This document shows, piece after piece, positions 24,601 through 31,714 of a DNA stretch of 33,702 nt (position 1 is the stretch's first letter; each line of letters starts with the position of its first letter). This DNA comes from Acidobacteriota bacterium (GTDB lineage: Bacteria; Acidobacteriota; UBA6911), in assembly GCA_003225335.1 (NCBI GenBank), contig QHZE01000096.1, positions 1 through 33,702 on the forward strand. Reading direction: 5' to 3'. A program made the translations under genes and the position numbers. The notes under the pieces were generated by a model, which was not told where the DNA came from, ran no database searches, and saw only the letters and a list, made by a program, of their open reading frames with translations.

Positions 24601-26712
24601 ACAACGCTGCAAGGCTTGTTCCAACACTGCGAACGCTTGCGGGACTTCGTCGATCTCGCTGAGGGCGTCGAATAATGTGATGGCGGGCCAGCCCGATTTG
24701 CCGCCAAAACGCTCAAACCGCTGCTGAAGGAACTGCAACGCCTGCTGGGTCTGCTTGAGGTGGCGGGCAGCGCTGAAGTAACTGCGCGCAGGTTGCTCTT
24801 TCTTGTCGTCCAGGCAGGCGGCGAACCGGTACATTTCGACCGCCTGCTCGAAGTCGCGTTGCAGCCAGAGCAGGTCCGCGAAGCCGCCGAGGTTGATGGC
24901 ATCGGTAGGCCGGAAGCGCAGCGCCCGGCGCAGCCAATGCGCGGCGGCTTCATGTTCGCGGGCGTCGGCGCGGAGTTCCTGGGCGAATTCCTGCCAGAAG
25001 GCCGGGTCGGCCTCCGGCTCGGCGCACAACTTCTCCAGCAGCGACAAACGGTCCTCCCGCCGGGAGAGCTCGCGCAGACAGGAAAGTTTGGCGAGTTGAG
25101 AAGTGCCGTCATCGGGAAACTGTTCGAGCAACTCGTTCAGGCAGGCGAGCAACGCCGGAGTGTTCTGGTCGTAGCTCGCGAGGGACCGTTTGGCGCTGAG
25201 GGTGAGCCGATGCTTCGGTCCATCGGCCTCCATCTGCTGGAACACGATTTGAGCTTCGGCGCGTTGGTGCTGAAAAAGCGCGCGTTGCAGCGCATGCAGT
25301 CGATCGAAGAGCGCCGCATCGGGGAGGTCGAGATCGTCGAGCAAATGCGCCTGAGCTTTCGGCACGAGCGCCATGCCGCGCGGCCCGCGGGCGCGGTAGT
25401 GCTCGAGGAAAGCTTCCGCCACTGCTTCGCCCGCGTAATACTGATAGGGGTCGCGAATGATCAGCGTGCCGCGCAAATCGTCGTAACCGATGACGGCCTG
25501 CAGGTGGGCGCTCGTCGCTTCTGCAGTAACCAGAGTGAACGGCACGCCGCGATTCAACAAAACGACGGCAGCTTCCCAGGTCACCGTGAACTCACGCGCT
25601 ATCCAGCCGTTTTGCTCGGCCCAGTGGCGTTCGCTGTGGGCGGGCGTGCCGTCGTAGCAAATGATCTCGGCGACCGCCAGATGCTCGGCCGGCAGGTTCC
25701 AGAAGTTGCTGATGGCCGTGAGGGTGGCCGGAGCGCAGGTCTGGTGATGCTGGCGGACGAAGTTGACAGACAGTTTAACGCGGCGGCGCGCCGCGCCTGG
25801 CTGCGAAATCCGGTCGGCGAACTTCTGAAAATAAGCGTAGTCGGTCTGCCGGGCGAAGCGGGCCGCCGCGTCGAATTCGCCGCAGTAGTAGGCAACCTGC
25901 GCCCGCTGAATCGTGAGCCACTCGGTGTAATCCTCCTCGAGAATAGGCGACAACGCGGCGATCGCGTCAAGCGAGACGTGCGCGTTGCTAAACTTCTCCA
26001 GATCGATCTGCAGAATCGCCAGCTGCGTCAGGACGGGAACGCTCTCAAAACGTTGCGCGGCGGCTTCGAGCAGTTCCAGCGCTTCATCGTCGCGGTCGAG
26101 GAGTTGCAGAAAGTGGGCCGTGGATTGGACTCCGGGGCGATACCACGCGCGCAGTTCAAGTGAATGGCGCGCCGCGGCCAAGCCCTCCTCATAACGATCT
26201 TCCAGCTCGAACAGATGGGCGCGTTCAGTCCAAAGCCATGGACTCAGCGGATCGATCTGCTCCGCGCGCTTGAGCCATTCCTCCGCCCGTTCGAAATCCC
26301 GCATGAGGGCGAAGACACGAGCGCGCAGGCAGCGGAGATATTGCCGGCCGTCGCGGGAAGCCTCGTCCTCGCCCGGCCCTTCCTCGAGCAGACGCAGGAG
26401 CTTCCAGGCGGCCAGGGGACCGCGTTGTTCGAGGACTGTGGCGGCGAAGTAGGCTTGGGCTTGCGCGTCCTGCGGCGCGGAGCGATAGGCGCGGAAGTGC
26501 AGCCAGCGTCCCAACCGGGGCGCGCCCAGGTTGCCGGCGACGCGGCCCACCATGATCTGCGCGCGCGCGCCAGTCCATGCCGGCAGCGGCCCCAGCGTCA
26601 ACGCGAGATCAAGCGCCTGCCGGACAAGGCCCCGCTCGTAAAGGTCGCGGAGCCTGAAGAGATCCTGGGCGGAAACCGCCACCGCAGGTTTCTGGGCAAA
26701 GAGGTTGTGCAC
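21652..26712 (-). CDS. Giant TPR protein with embedded C39-like cysteine peptidase domain
   Basis: A protein of 1,686 residues. Residues 1 to about 300 and about 470 to 1450 are TPR-like helical repeats (for example ALELNPNYDWAWRALRQWA, ALDPAYGYAGFSLFDLE). Between them (about 315-460) sits a papain-like domain resembling peptidase C39, with Cys326 in HHQTCAPATL, His403 in TSAHLQAVIGYDD and Asp421 in IIRDPY, a full triad. C39 domains cleave double-glycine leaders in ABC exporters, but no transporter part is present here, so the substrate is unknown. There is no signal peptide, suggesting a cytoplasmic location. The C-terminal 200 residues are basic helical sequence. GTG 26712 has AGGAG 4 bases upstream; ATG 26739 is an alternative start without such a site. 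No partner gene adjoins it. Confidence 0.85.
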   Translation of the reverse strand: MHNLFAQKPAVAVSAQDLFRLRDLYERGLVRQALDLALTLGPLPAWTGARAQIMVGRVAGNLGAPRLGRWLHFRAYRSAPQDAQAQAYFAATVLEQRGPLAAWKLLRLLEEGPGEDEASRDGRQYLRCLRARVFALMRDFERAEEWLKRAEQIDPLSPWLWTERAHLFELEDRYEEGLAAARHSLELRAWYRPGVQSTAHFLQLLDRDDEALELLEAAAQRFESVPVLTQLAILQIDLEKFSNAHVSLDAIAALSPILEEDYTEWLTIQRAQVAYYCGEFDAAARFARQTDYAYFQKFADRISQPGAARRRVKLSVNFVRQHHQTCAPATLTAISNFWNLPAEHLAVAEIICYDGTPAHSERHWAEQNGWIAREFTVTWEAAVVLLNRGVPFTLVTAEATSAHLQAVIGYDDLRGTLIIRDPYQYYAGEAVAEAFLEHYRARGPRGMALVPKAQAHLLDDLDLPDAALFDRLHALQRALFQHQRAEAQIVFQQMEADGPKHRLTLSAKRSLASYDQNTPALLACLNELLEQFPDDGTSQLAKLSCLRELSRREDRLSLLEKLCAEPEADPAFWQEFAQELRADAREHEAAAHWLRRALRFRPTDAINLGGFADLLWLQRDFEQAVEMYRFAACLDDKKEQPARSYFSAARHLKQTQQALQFLQQRFERFGGKSGWPAITLFDALSEIDEVPQAFAVLEQALQRCPSDGDLLLFGATTCARWGKLDEAGKLLERANGRAPRVATLRAAADMAHFRGDNKAALSLWREALELEPLSMDGHRAVTWLLAEIEGRAAALQHLELACARFPHHFALHQLWINWLHEEGARAVEPIVRRLLEINPADAWSHRQLAATLAKQGRFPEAMAEADQALQLEPVHPDGFCVRGDLLLRQGHPDAARTDFQQALRLAVDTEFAIASLMKVSASLEERKQALSFIEQELIRQTVFGDGVLAFRKIARGILQPQELLTFLRQALTARPDLWHAWSAVILQLVDLQRLDEAEKLAREATERFPLLPRLWLDRAFVHQARLNAPEEAACLRQALQIKPAYGIASQRLADLHARAGEFHKSRKVLEDACAASPLDSSNHGCLADVLWKLDEKQEAIACIQHALELNPNYDWAWRALRQWAAEIGQPELAPRMARQLIVRRGGEARPWLLLAETLVASNEKVELHAALDKAIALQPRDPVAHDIKAAVLAREKRFEEALAACRPEAWGERPPVELRARAAWIEGERGDVKKAIVMMHVVVAENPGLFWGWQCLAGWHSNIGEHKAAIEAVQKMAELEPLNPTPLCYLGDMKLRSRDRAGAKEDFRRALALDPAYGYAGFSLFDLELEERNDRAAAELLAGLRQHVGGELVEARAAQLAAYQKQFDQALAILKKLCVANLDDPWPLSGIAETLDKLGRRREVDAVFREALALPDAAPLLGEVWVQRQLARDRWFILGTLDRLHKRGEIGRRAIIAYVNAMGKTVRQPFVRRGSSRLEHGFLLWRLLHRHRAWLAKDDQAWGTVGYTLTSMRRRRAVVKWLASWRDHPNAEPWMLSNLVVAFRDLGRVTEANEVCRAALRLPIRDHTSNDFALWLAVEELLAGDANRAAQTIDTFQASDFRPFMQKVFALADAVVKLRSSPQPEKKTAFKEARRRLNKEFAGACLRPYGKGMRRVFRRCVHRMAREYGGPWPAVWGYAKLYWPLS

Positions 26713-26716
26713 TCGT

Positions 26717-26721
26717 CTCCT
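26717..26721 (-). promoter_or_regulatory. Ribosome binding site favouring a GTG start
   Basis: AGGAG within AGAGAGGAGACGA lies 4 bases before GTG 26712 on the minus strand. The upstream ATG at 26739 has only TAAGCGTTT before it. Confidence 0.6.
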
Positions 26722-26820
26722 CTCTTGCGCTGTCTGCATAAACGCTTAATCGACCGGCGATGGCAGGGACTTCAATGAAGCAATGCATCGAACTGGGCTC
26801 AAGACTAGGTCCTCTTGGTG

Positions 26821-26927
26821 GACACAAAGTTCACAAATCGGTCAAGTTTTGGACATGGCCGGGACGGCCATGCCACGAAGCCGTCGTGGCACGGGCGTCT
26901 CGCCCGTGACTGACTGGGCGGTATGAG
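26821..26927 (+). repeat. Multi-hairpin dispersed repeat, copy 1
   Basis: About 107 bp with three small hairpins in a row: CATGGCC/GGCCATG, CCACGA/TCGTGG and CACGGGCG/CGCCCGTG. It begins with GACACAAAGTTCACAAATCGG and ends with GGGCGGTATGAG; the former is quoted here as GACACAAAG then TCACAAATCGG. An inverted copy lies at 33264-33371 and matches over nearly its whole length. Confidence 0.75.
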
Positions 26928-26965
26928 GGTGGCTCGCTATTAATGGCGAGCCACCTCATACTGCC
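26917..26965. repeat. Long stem-loop with one bulge
   Basis: GTATGAGGGTGGCTCGC and GCGAGCCACCTCATAC form a stem of about 16 pairs with one bulged base and a 7-nt loop; weaker pairing extends outward. It links the multi-hairpin repeat to the GCCGATG palindrome. Confidence 0.65.
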
Positions 26966-26972
26966 GAGGGCA

Positions 26973-27055
26973 GGGAACCGCCGATGCACGCCGATTCACG
27001 CCGATGAGCGGCGCCGAACATCGGCGTGCATCCGCGTTCATCGGCGGTTTCAAAC
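26973..27055. repeat. Palindromic repeat, GCCGATG family (copy 2)
   Basis: GGGAACCGCCGATGCACG opens the element and GGCGGTTTCAAAC closes it, as in the copy at 19671-19751. Similarity between the copies also extends 20-30 bases upstream (GGCGAG, CATAC, GCCGAG words), so the copied unit is larger than the palindrome. Confidence 0.8.
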
Positions 27056-27202
27056 AACTGCGCTTGTTCCATTTCTCTTGTATCAACCTTGCCTCGGACC
27101 GTAACCTCCTGGTGGATTGTTCCGCCGGTCCGACGGACCTGCGACACGGAATTTTCCTTTGACGCTCCATAGCCTGCTGAGACCGTGCAAAGCTCCCGAA
27201 AT

Positions 27203-27226
27203 CTGTCCATCCTGTTATCCTGTCTA
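27203..27226. repeat. CCTGTTAT word repeat fragment
   Basis: CTGTCCATCCTGTTATCCTG shows CCTGT units at about 8-bp spacing. No inverted partner is obvious, so it may be a truncated member of the short-period repeat class. Confidence 0.4.
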
Positions 27227-27428
27227 GCTGTTAGTGACGGGATTTATCGGGGTTGCTGCCAGCCGGGGCGGCGGACGACCAGGGTAGACCCACTCGTCGG
27301 GCTACGTAGCGAGTGAGCTGCTTTGAGCCAAGGAGAACGGCGGAGGAAATTTTAAACGCGCCTGTTTGGAAGCCAGGGATCAGACACTGACGTGATAGAA
27401 CCGCTTATTCATCGAACGCAACGGGCTA

Positions 27429-28907
27429 TCAGGCGATCCAACCGTACCATCGGTGGCTCGGCTCGCCACCTTCTTCCAGGTAAGCCATCTTGATCCGGCT
27501 CAGGTAGTCTTTCGGCAGTTCGTTACGCTTCGCGCTCGCGTCGACTCCGAACACGCGGGCGGCATTCAGGCCAAAAATTTGCTCCTTCACATCACGGGTG
27601 AGCGGCTGATACTTGTGCTTCTCGATGAGATCGCCGGGGACCTGAAATCGTCTGAACGCCTCAATCTGCCACTGTGGCGTGCCGTACCAGATCGAGTCCG
27701 TTCCCCATAGAACGTGATCGGCGCCGAACGCGTCGATGATCTGTCCGAGCAGGTGAGCGCAGATCGCCGGATGGGTTGTGACGAGCTGGCCGAAGGTCGA
27801 ACCGAGCTCCATGTAAATGTTCCGGATCCCAGGTTCGGCTTTTTTCATTTTGCAGAATTCCGTCGTCCACGGAATTTCGCCCGTGCTCGCGAAGACTTTC
27901 TCTGCCGAAGCCGCGTCGCGCAGTCCCGAGTGATAGACGAGAAACTCCAGGTCAGGAAAATCCTTCGCCGCCTTGATCAGATCGCGTGGGTGGTTGTAAT
28001 CCACCACGGGGCCTAACGGGAGCCCCTTGTGCACGCAGATTCTCGGGATCTTTAGAGCGCGCGCCTTCTCCAGCATCGGGTAGGTCACCTTTTCGTCATC
28101 CATCCACCACCCATGGTCGAAGCCCTTCGGCGCGGCTCCGGTGTAAGCTTTCCAGGCATCTACCTTCATCGCGCTCGCCTGCATGTCCATGAAATCGAGG
28201 TCGGCCTTCCCCAGTTGCGGCGTGACCAATCCATGCGCGAGCATCCGCTGCGAACCGGTCACCCGATTGATCTCGTCACGAATATGGGTCATCTGCTTCG
28301 GCGGGACGACGGCCTCCTGGGGATACGGTCCCGGTGGTGTGCTGATCAGGCCCAGCGACGTCTCGCTGTCCAGAAATACTTCTTTGACGAAGTTCTGCCA
28401 CGAGAGGTCTGCCATCGTTCCGGTGTCGCCGGCCAGCTTGGGATTCAGGCCGGCCCGCCGCGCCATCTTGCGCAACGCGAGCAGTCCCTGCTTCGCGACC
28501 GCGCCTTTGCGCCCGGCCTCGGCGTTCGTTGGGTCGTAGCTCTCGCTGACGTAATGGGTCTGGACGTCAAAAATGAAAAACGGCTCGCCCTTCCGCTCCA
28601 CGAATGCCGCCGCATCGAACATCTCTGCCTCGCCGACATCGAAAAACTTGCCAAAGACGTCGTTCAAGGCCAGGAGAGCGGCAGCCATTCCGCCCGTGGT
28701 CTTCAGGAAATGACGGCGAGTCAGTCCCAGCTTCGGTCCGGCCCGCTCCGCGTACAGGTCTGTGAGGTGCTCGACATTTGCCTGTGCGGGCGTTTGCGGC
28801 GGGGGCGGAAACTCCTCGTTCGAGACGATGCGGGTCGGGATGGGCGAGCGGGATGTGAAGCCTTTCCGCATCCCGGGCCGGATCGCGAAAGCACTACGGT
28901 TGATCAT
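27429..28907 (-). CDS. Amidohydrolase (amidohydrolase_2) family protein with Tat-like motif
   Basis: A 492-residue predicted TIM-barrel metal-dependent hydrolase or decarboxylase. The barrel starts with FIFDVQTHYV, where the usual HxH reads QxH. Later ligand candidates are the His of ICVHKG, the His of LVYHSG and the Asp of LWGTDSIWYG, which match the amidohydrolase_2 pattern. About 60 residues in, LTRRHFLKTTGGMAAALLALN (Arg64-Arg65; quoted with its first residues LTRRHFLKTT) looks like a Tat signal, preceded by an unusual Pro-rich extension. Export is therefore possible but the signal is not at the very N-terminus. The start at 28907 was chosen because GGAGG lies 4 bases upstream; the frame runs open to 28964. 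Substrate unknown. It is divergent from the DUF1592 operon. Confidence 0.85.
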   Translation of the reverse strand: MINRSAFAIRPGMRKGFTSRSPIPTRIVSNEEFPPPPQTPAQANVEHLTDLYAERAGPKLGLTRRHFLKTTGGMAAALLALNDVFGKFFDVGEAEMFDAAAFVERKGEPFFIFDVQTHYVSESYDPTNAEAGRKGAVAKQGLLALRKMARRAGLNPKLAGDTGTMADLSWQNFVKEVFLDSETSLGLISTPPGPYPQEAVVPPKQMTHIRDEINRVTGSQRMLAHGLVTPQLGKADLDFMDMQASAMKVDAWKAYTGAAPKGFDHGWWMDDEKVTYPMLEKARALKIPRICVHKGLPLGPVVDYNHPRDLIKAAKDFPDLEFLVYHSGLRDAASAEKVFASTGEIPWTTEFCKMKKAEPGIRNIYMELGSTFGQLVTTHPAICAHLLGQIIDAFGADHVLWGTDSIWYGTPQWQIEAFRRFQVPGDLIEKHKYQPLTRDVKEQIFGLNAARVFGVDASAKRNELPKDYLSRIKMAYLEEGGEPSHRWYGWIA

Positions 28908-28911
28908 GACG

Positions 28912-28916
28912 CCTCC
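28912..28916 (-). promoter_or_regulatory. Ribosome binding site deciding the amidohydrolase start
   Basis: GGAGG on the minus strand lies 4 bases before ATG 28907 (GGAGGCGTCATG). It favours this start over in-frame codons further upstream to 28964. Confidence 0.75.
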
Positions 28917-29180
28917 AGAATTAGCAGCGGTGACGATTGTCCGTGAATTTTTCGGAACCGGCATACAGGCATAGCATCAAAAAGTCATTGACGCAACAAC
29001 CTGTAACAACTCTTAACAACTCTCTGTCGCGAAACCAGGGGGATTAGTGGACCATCCGATGGTTGGGCATTTCGACGTGACGCGCGACGGCCGGCGTTTT
29101 CTCGTCGTGACCGTAAGTGAAGAGACGGCGGCTGGGGCCGTTCACGGTCGTGCTCAACTGGACAGCGGAGTCGAAAAAGT

Positions 29181-29275
29181 GTTTTCGTATAATTCGTGAA
29201 ATTCGCGGCCAGTTTTTTCTCAGTGGCTCTGTGGCCAATGACGGTTTTTTGCCACGGACACACCGAGGCACGGCT
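29181..29275. repeat. Composite repeat: CACGAATT plus CACTGAGA words, inverted
   Basis: On the minus strand it reads CACTGAGAAAAAACTGGCC, then CGAATTTCACGAATTA and ACGAAAACA, matching 9694-9748. Another piece, GCCACGGACACACCGAGGCA, extends it to 29275. It ends about 65 bases before the DUF1592 gene. Confidence 0.65.
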
Positions 29276-29338
29276 TATCAATGGTGCTCCGGCGCTGGAA
29301 TCGTTTATAGTATCCGCAGTTTACCGGAGGACTCGGTA

Positions 29339-31714
29339 ATGAATCGCGGGGCGCTTTGGATTCTCCGATGGATAGCGGTGCTGTTTTTGGTCGTCGCCCC
29401 GATCGCTGTGGGGCGCACGCAGCAACAATCGGCCGTTCTGCCTCCGCCGGCCCCCTCACCCGAGCGTGCCGCCGTCAATCGATATTGCGTCGGCTGCCAC
29501 AACAACCAATTGAAGACGGCGGGACTCGAGCTCGACACGATCGGCGCTCAGAGCCTGAGTGCGCACCAGGAAGCGTGGGAGAAGGTGGTCCGGAAGCTTC
29601 GGTCCCGTTACATGCCGCCCCCAGGAATGCCTCGGCCGGATGAGCACACCTACGACGCCCTGGTGTCCTCGCTGGAGGCCTCGCTTGACAATGCGGCCGC
29701 GGCCAAACCCAATCCCGGCCGAACGGACACGTTCCGTCGACTCAACCGGACCGAATACCAGAACGCCATCCGCGACCTTCTTGCGCTCGAAGTCGATGTC
29801 GCCTCGCTTCTGCCGGGCGATGAGTCGAGCCAAGGCTTTGACAATGTGACGGTCGGCGATCTCTCTCCGACGTTATTGGAGCGATACCTGTCGGCGGCCC
29901 AGAAGATCAGCCGGCTGGCGATTGGACGCCCCAGCCGTTCTCCCGGCGGCGTTACCATCAACCTTCCGCCGGACCTCACACAGGAGGAGCACTTCGAGGA
30001 CCTTCCGCCCGGCACACGCGGCGGATTGGTGGTTCGCTGTACCTTCCCGCTGGACGCCGAGTACGAGATCCAGCTTCGGCTTGCGCGAGACCGCAATGAG
30101 CACGTCGAGGGCTTGAACGAGGCCCACGAGGTGGAGCTGATGTTGGATGGCGAGCGGCTGCGGTTGTTCACGGTGAAGCCGCCGCCGAAAGAGAACGACC
30201 ATCATCTCGTGGACAATGACCTCAAGCTCCGCGTCCCCGTGAAGGCCGGTCCGCACGCGGTCGCCGCCGCATTTCCGAAGAAGACCTCAGCCTTGCTCGA
30301 AACGGAGCGTCAGCCGTACCAGGCACACTTCAATATGGACCGGCATCCCCGGCCTCAGCCGGCTCTGTACTCGATTTCCGTCAACGGCCCTTATGAAGCC
30401 AAAGGACCCGGCGACACGCCCAGCCGCCGCCGGATTTTTGTCTGCCGGCCGGCGAAGGCAGGCGAGGAAGAAGGCTGTGCCAAACGCATCCTGGCGACTT
30501 TGATGCGCCGCGCCTACCGGCGGCCCGTGACCGACGCCGATTTGCGGATACCGATGAGGTTCTACAAAGACGCGCTGCCGGACGGTGGATTTGAGGCGGG
30601 GATTGAAATGGCATTGCGCGCGGTGCTGGTAAGTCCGGAATTCCTGTTTCGCGTCGAACAGGATCCTGCCGGCGTTGCTCCGAATACTGCCTATCGCATC
30701 ACCGACCTGCAACTGGCATCGCGCCTGTCCTTCTTCCTCTGGAGCAGTATTCCGGACGACGAGCTTCTCCAGGCGGCCATTCGAGGAAAACTCAAAAAGC
30801 CCGAGGTGCTCGAACAACAAGTCCGGCGCATGCTGGCGGATGACCGGTCGCGAGCCCTGGTGAGCAACTTTGCCGAGCAGTGGCTGTATCTGCGGAATCT
30901 TGCCTCGACGACTCCGGACATGCGCCTGTTCCCGGACTTCGATGACAATCTGCGGCAAGCCTTGCGCCAGGAAACGGAGCTGTTTTTTGAGAGTATAATG
31001 CGCGAGGATCGCAACGTGCTCGACCTGCTCAGGGCGAAGTACACGTTCGTCAACGGACGCCTGGCCAGGCACTACGGAATTCCGAACGTGTACGGCAGCC
31101 GCTTCCGGCGCATCACGTTCGGCGACGACAGCGTGCGAGGCGGGCTGCTGCGCCAGGGGAGCGTTCTGACGGTGACTTCCTATGCCACGCGGACCTCGCC
31201 CGTGATTCGCGGCAAGTGGATCCTGACCAATATTCTCGGCGTGCCTCCACCGCCGCCACCCGGGGCGGTGCCGGCGCTGAAGGAGAACGGCGGGACAGGT
31301 AAGACTTTGTCCATGCGGGAGCGCATGGCCGAACATCGCGCCAATCCCGCCTGCTCAGGCTGCCATCAGCTTATGGATCCGGTCGGCTTCTCGATGGAGA
31401 ACTACGATGCGGTGGGCCGCTGGCGAACCCTCGAGGAGGCTAAACGAATCGATGCCTCCGGGGGGCTTCCGGACGGCAGCAAATTCGAAGGTGTGTCCGG
31501 ACTCCAGCAGGCCCTGTTGAGACGTCCGGAGATTTTTGTTACGACTTTTGCTGAAAAGCTTCTTACTTACAGCTTGGGCCGGGGAGTCGAGTACTACGAC
31601 GCCCCGGCAATCCGAAAGATCGTACAGGAGGCCCGGACCAAGGATTTCCGGTTCTCGTCAATCATCCTGGGAATAGCTGGCAGCACACCATTCCAGATGA
31701 GGAGATCGCAATGA
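29339..31714 (+). CDS. DUF1592-family planctomycete-type cytochrome c protein
   Basis: A 791-residue exported protein. A signal peptide or anchor (WILRWIAVLFLVVAPIAVG) precedes a c-type heme site, Cys50-Val-Gly-Cys-His54. Then, in order, come domains matching DUF1587 (FRRLNRTEYQNAIRDLL), a putative carbohydrate-binding-like beta region (about 200-360), DUF1595 (RRAYRRPVTDAD), DUF1592 (ASRLSFFLWSSIPDDEL), DUF1588 and DUF1585 (FAEKLLTYSLGRGVEYYD). DUF1588 carries a second heme motif, Cys672-Ser-Gly-Cys-His676. This PSD/PSCyt architecture is common in Planctomycetota, Verrucomicrobiota and Acidobacteriota; its reaction is not established, though an extracytoplasmic redox role is likely. GGAGG lies 8 bases before the ATG. 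The stop overlaps the DUF1552 gene by 4 bases, the usual partner. Confidence 0.92.
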   Translation: MNRGALWILRWIAVLFLVVAPIAVGRTQQQSAVLPPPAPSPERAAVNRYCVGCHNNQLKTAGLELDTIGAQSLSAHQEAWEKVVRKLRSRYMPPPGMPRPDEHTYDALVSSLEASLDNAAAAKPNPGRTDTFRRLNRTEYQNAIRDLLALEVDVASLLPGDESSQGFDNVTVGDLSPTLLERYLSAAQKISRLAIGRPSRSPGGVTINLPPDLTQEEHFEDLPPGTRGGLVVRCTFPLDAEYEIQLRLARDRNEHVEGLNEAHEVELMLDGERLRLFTVKPPPKENDHHLVDNDLKLRVPVKAGPHAVAAAFPKKTSALLETERQPYQAHFNMDRHPRPQPALYSISVNGPYEAKGPGDTPSRRRIFVCRPAKAGEEEGCAKRILATLMRRAYRRPVTDADLRIPMRFYKDALPDGGFEAGIEMALRAVLVSPEFLFRVEQDPAGVAPNTAYRITDLQLASRLSFFLWSSIPDDELLQAAIRGKLKKPEVLEQQVRRMLADDRSRALVSNFAEQWLYLRNLASTTPDMRLFPDFDDNLRQALRQETELFFESIMREDRNVLDLLRAKYTFVNGRLARHYGIPNVYGSRFRRITFGDDSVRGGLLRQGSVLTVTSYATRTSPVIRGKWILTNILGVPPPPPPGAVPALKENGGTGKTLSMRERMAEHRANPACSGCHQLMDPVGFSMENYDAVGRWRTLEEAKRIDASGGLPDGSKFEGVSGLQQALLRRPEIFVTTFAEKLLTYSLGRGVEYYDAPAIRKIVQEARTKDFRFSSIILGIAGSTPFQMRRSQ

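Larger units (their letters stand above)
26740..27428. other. Gene-free, repeat-rich gap
   Basis: A 690-base gap between the C39-TPR gene start and the amidohydrolase stop. It carries a multi-hairpin repeat, a long hairpin, a GCCGATG palindrome and a CCTGTTAT word. From about 27230 to 27428 I see nothing recognisable. Short frames here read through repeats. Confidence 0.65.
28908..29338. other. Divergent intergenic region
   Basis: About 430 bases between divergent genes, so it should hold two promoters, but I could not pick convincing -35/-10 pairs. It contains AACAACTCTTAACAACTC-type words near 29005 and a composite repeat at 29181-29275. Confidence 0.5.

Noticed and set aside
24760-26163. 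A 467-codon plus-strand open frame
   Set aside because: Antisense to the C39-TPR gene, whose repeats and catalytic motifs are clear; no domain in this frame.
28113-28946. A 277-codon plus-strand open frame
   Set aside because: Antisense to the amidohydrolase, with no domain and no ribosome site of note.
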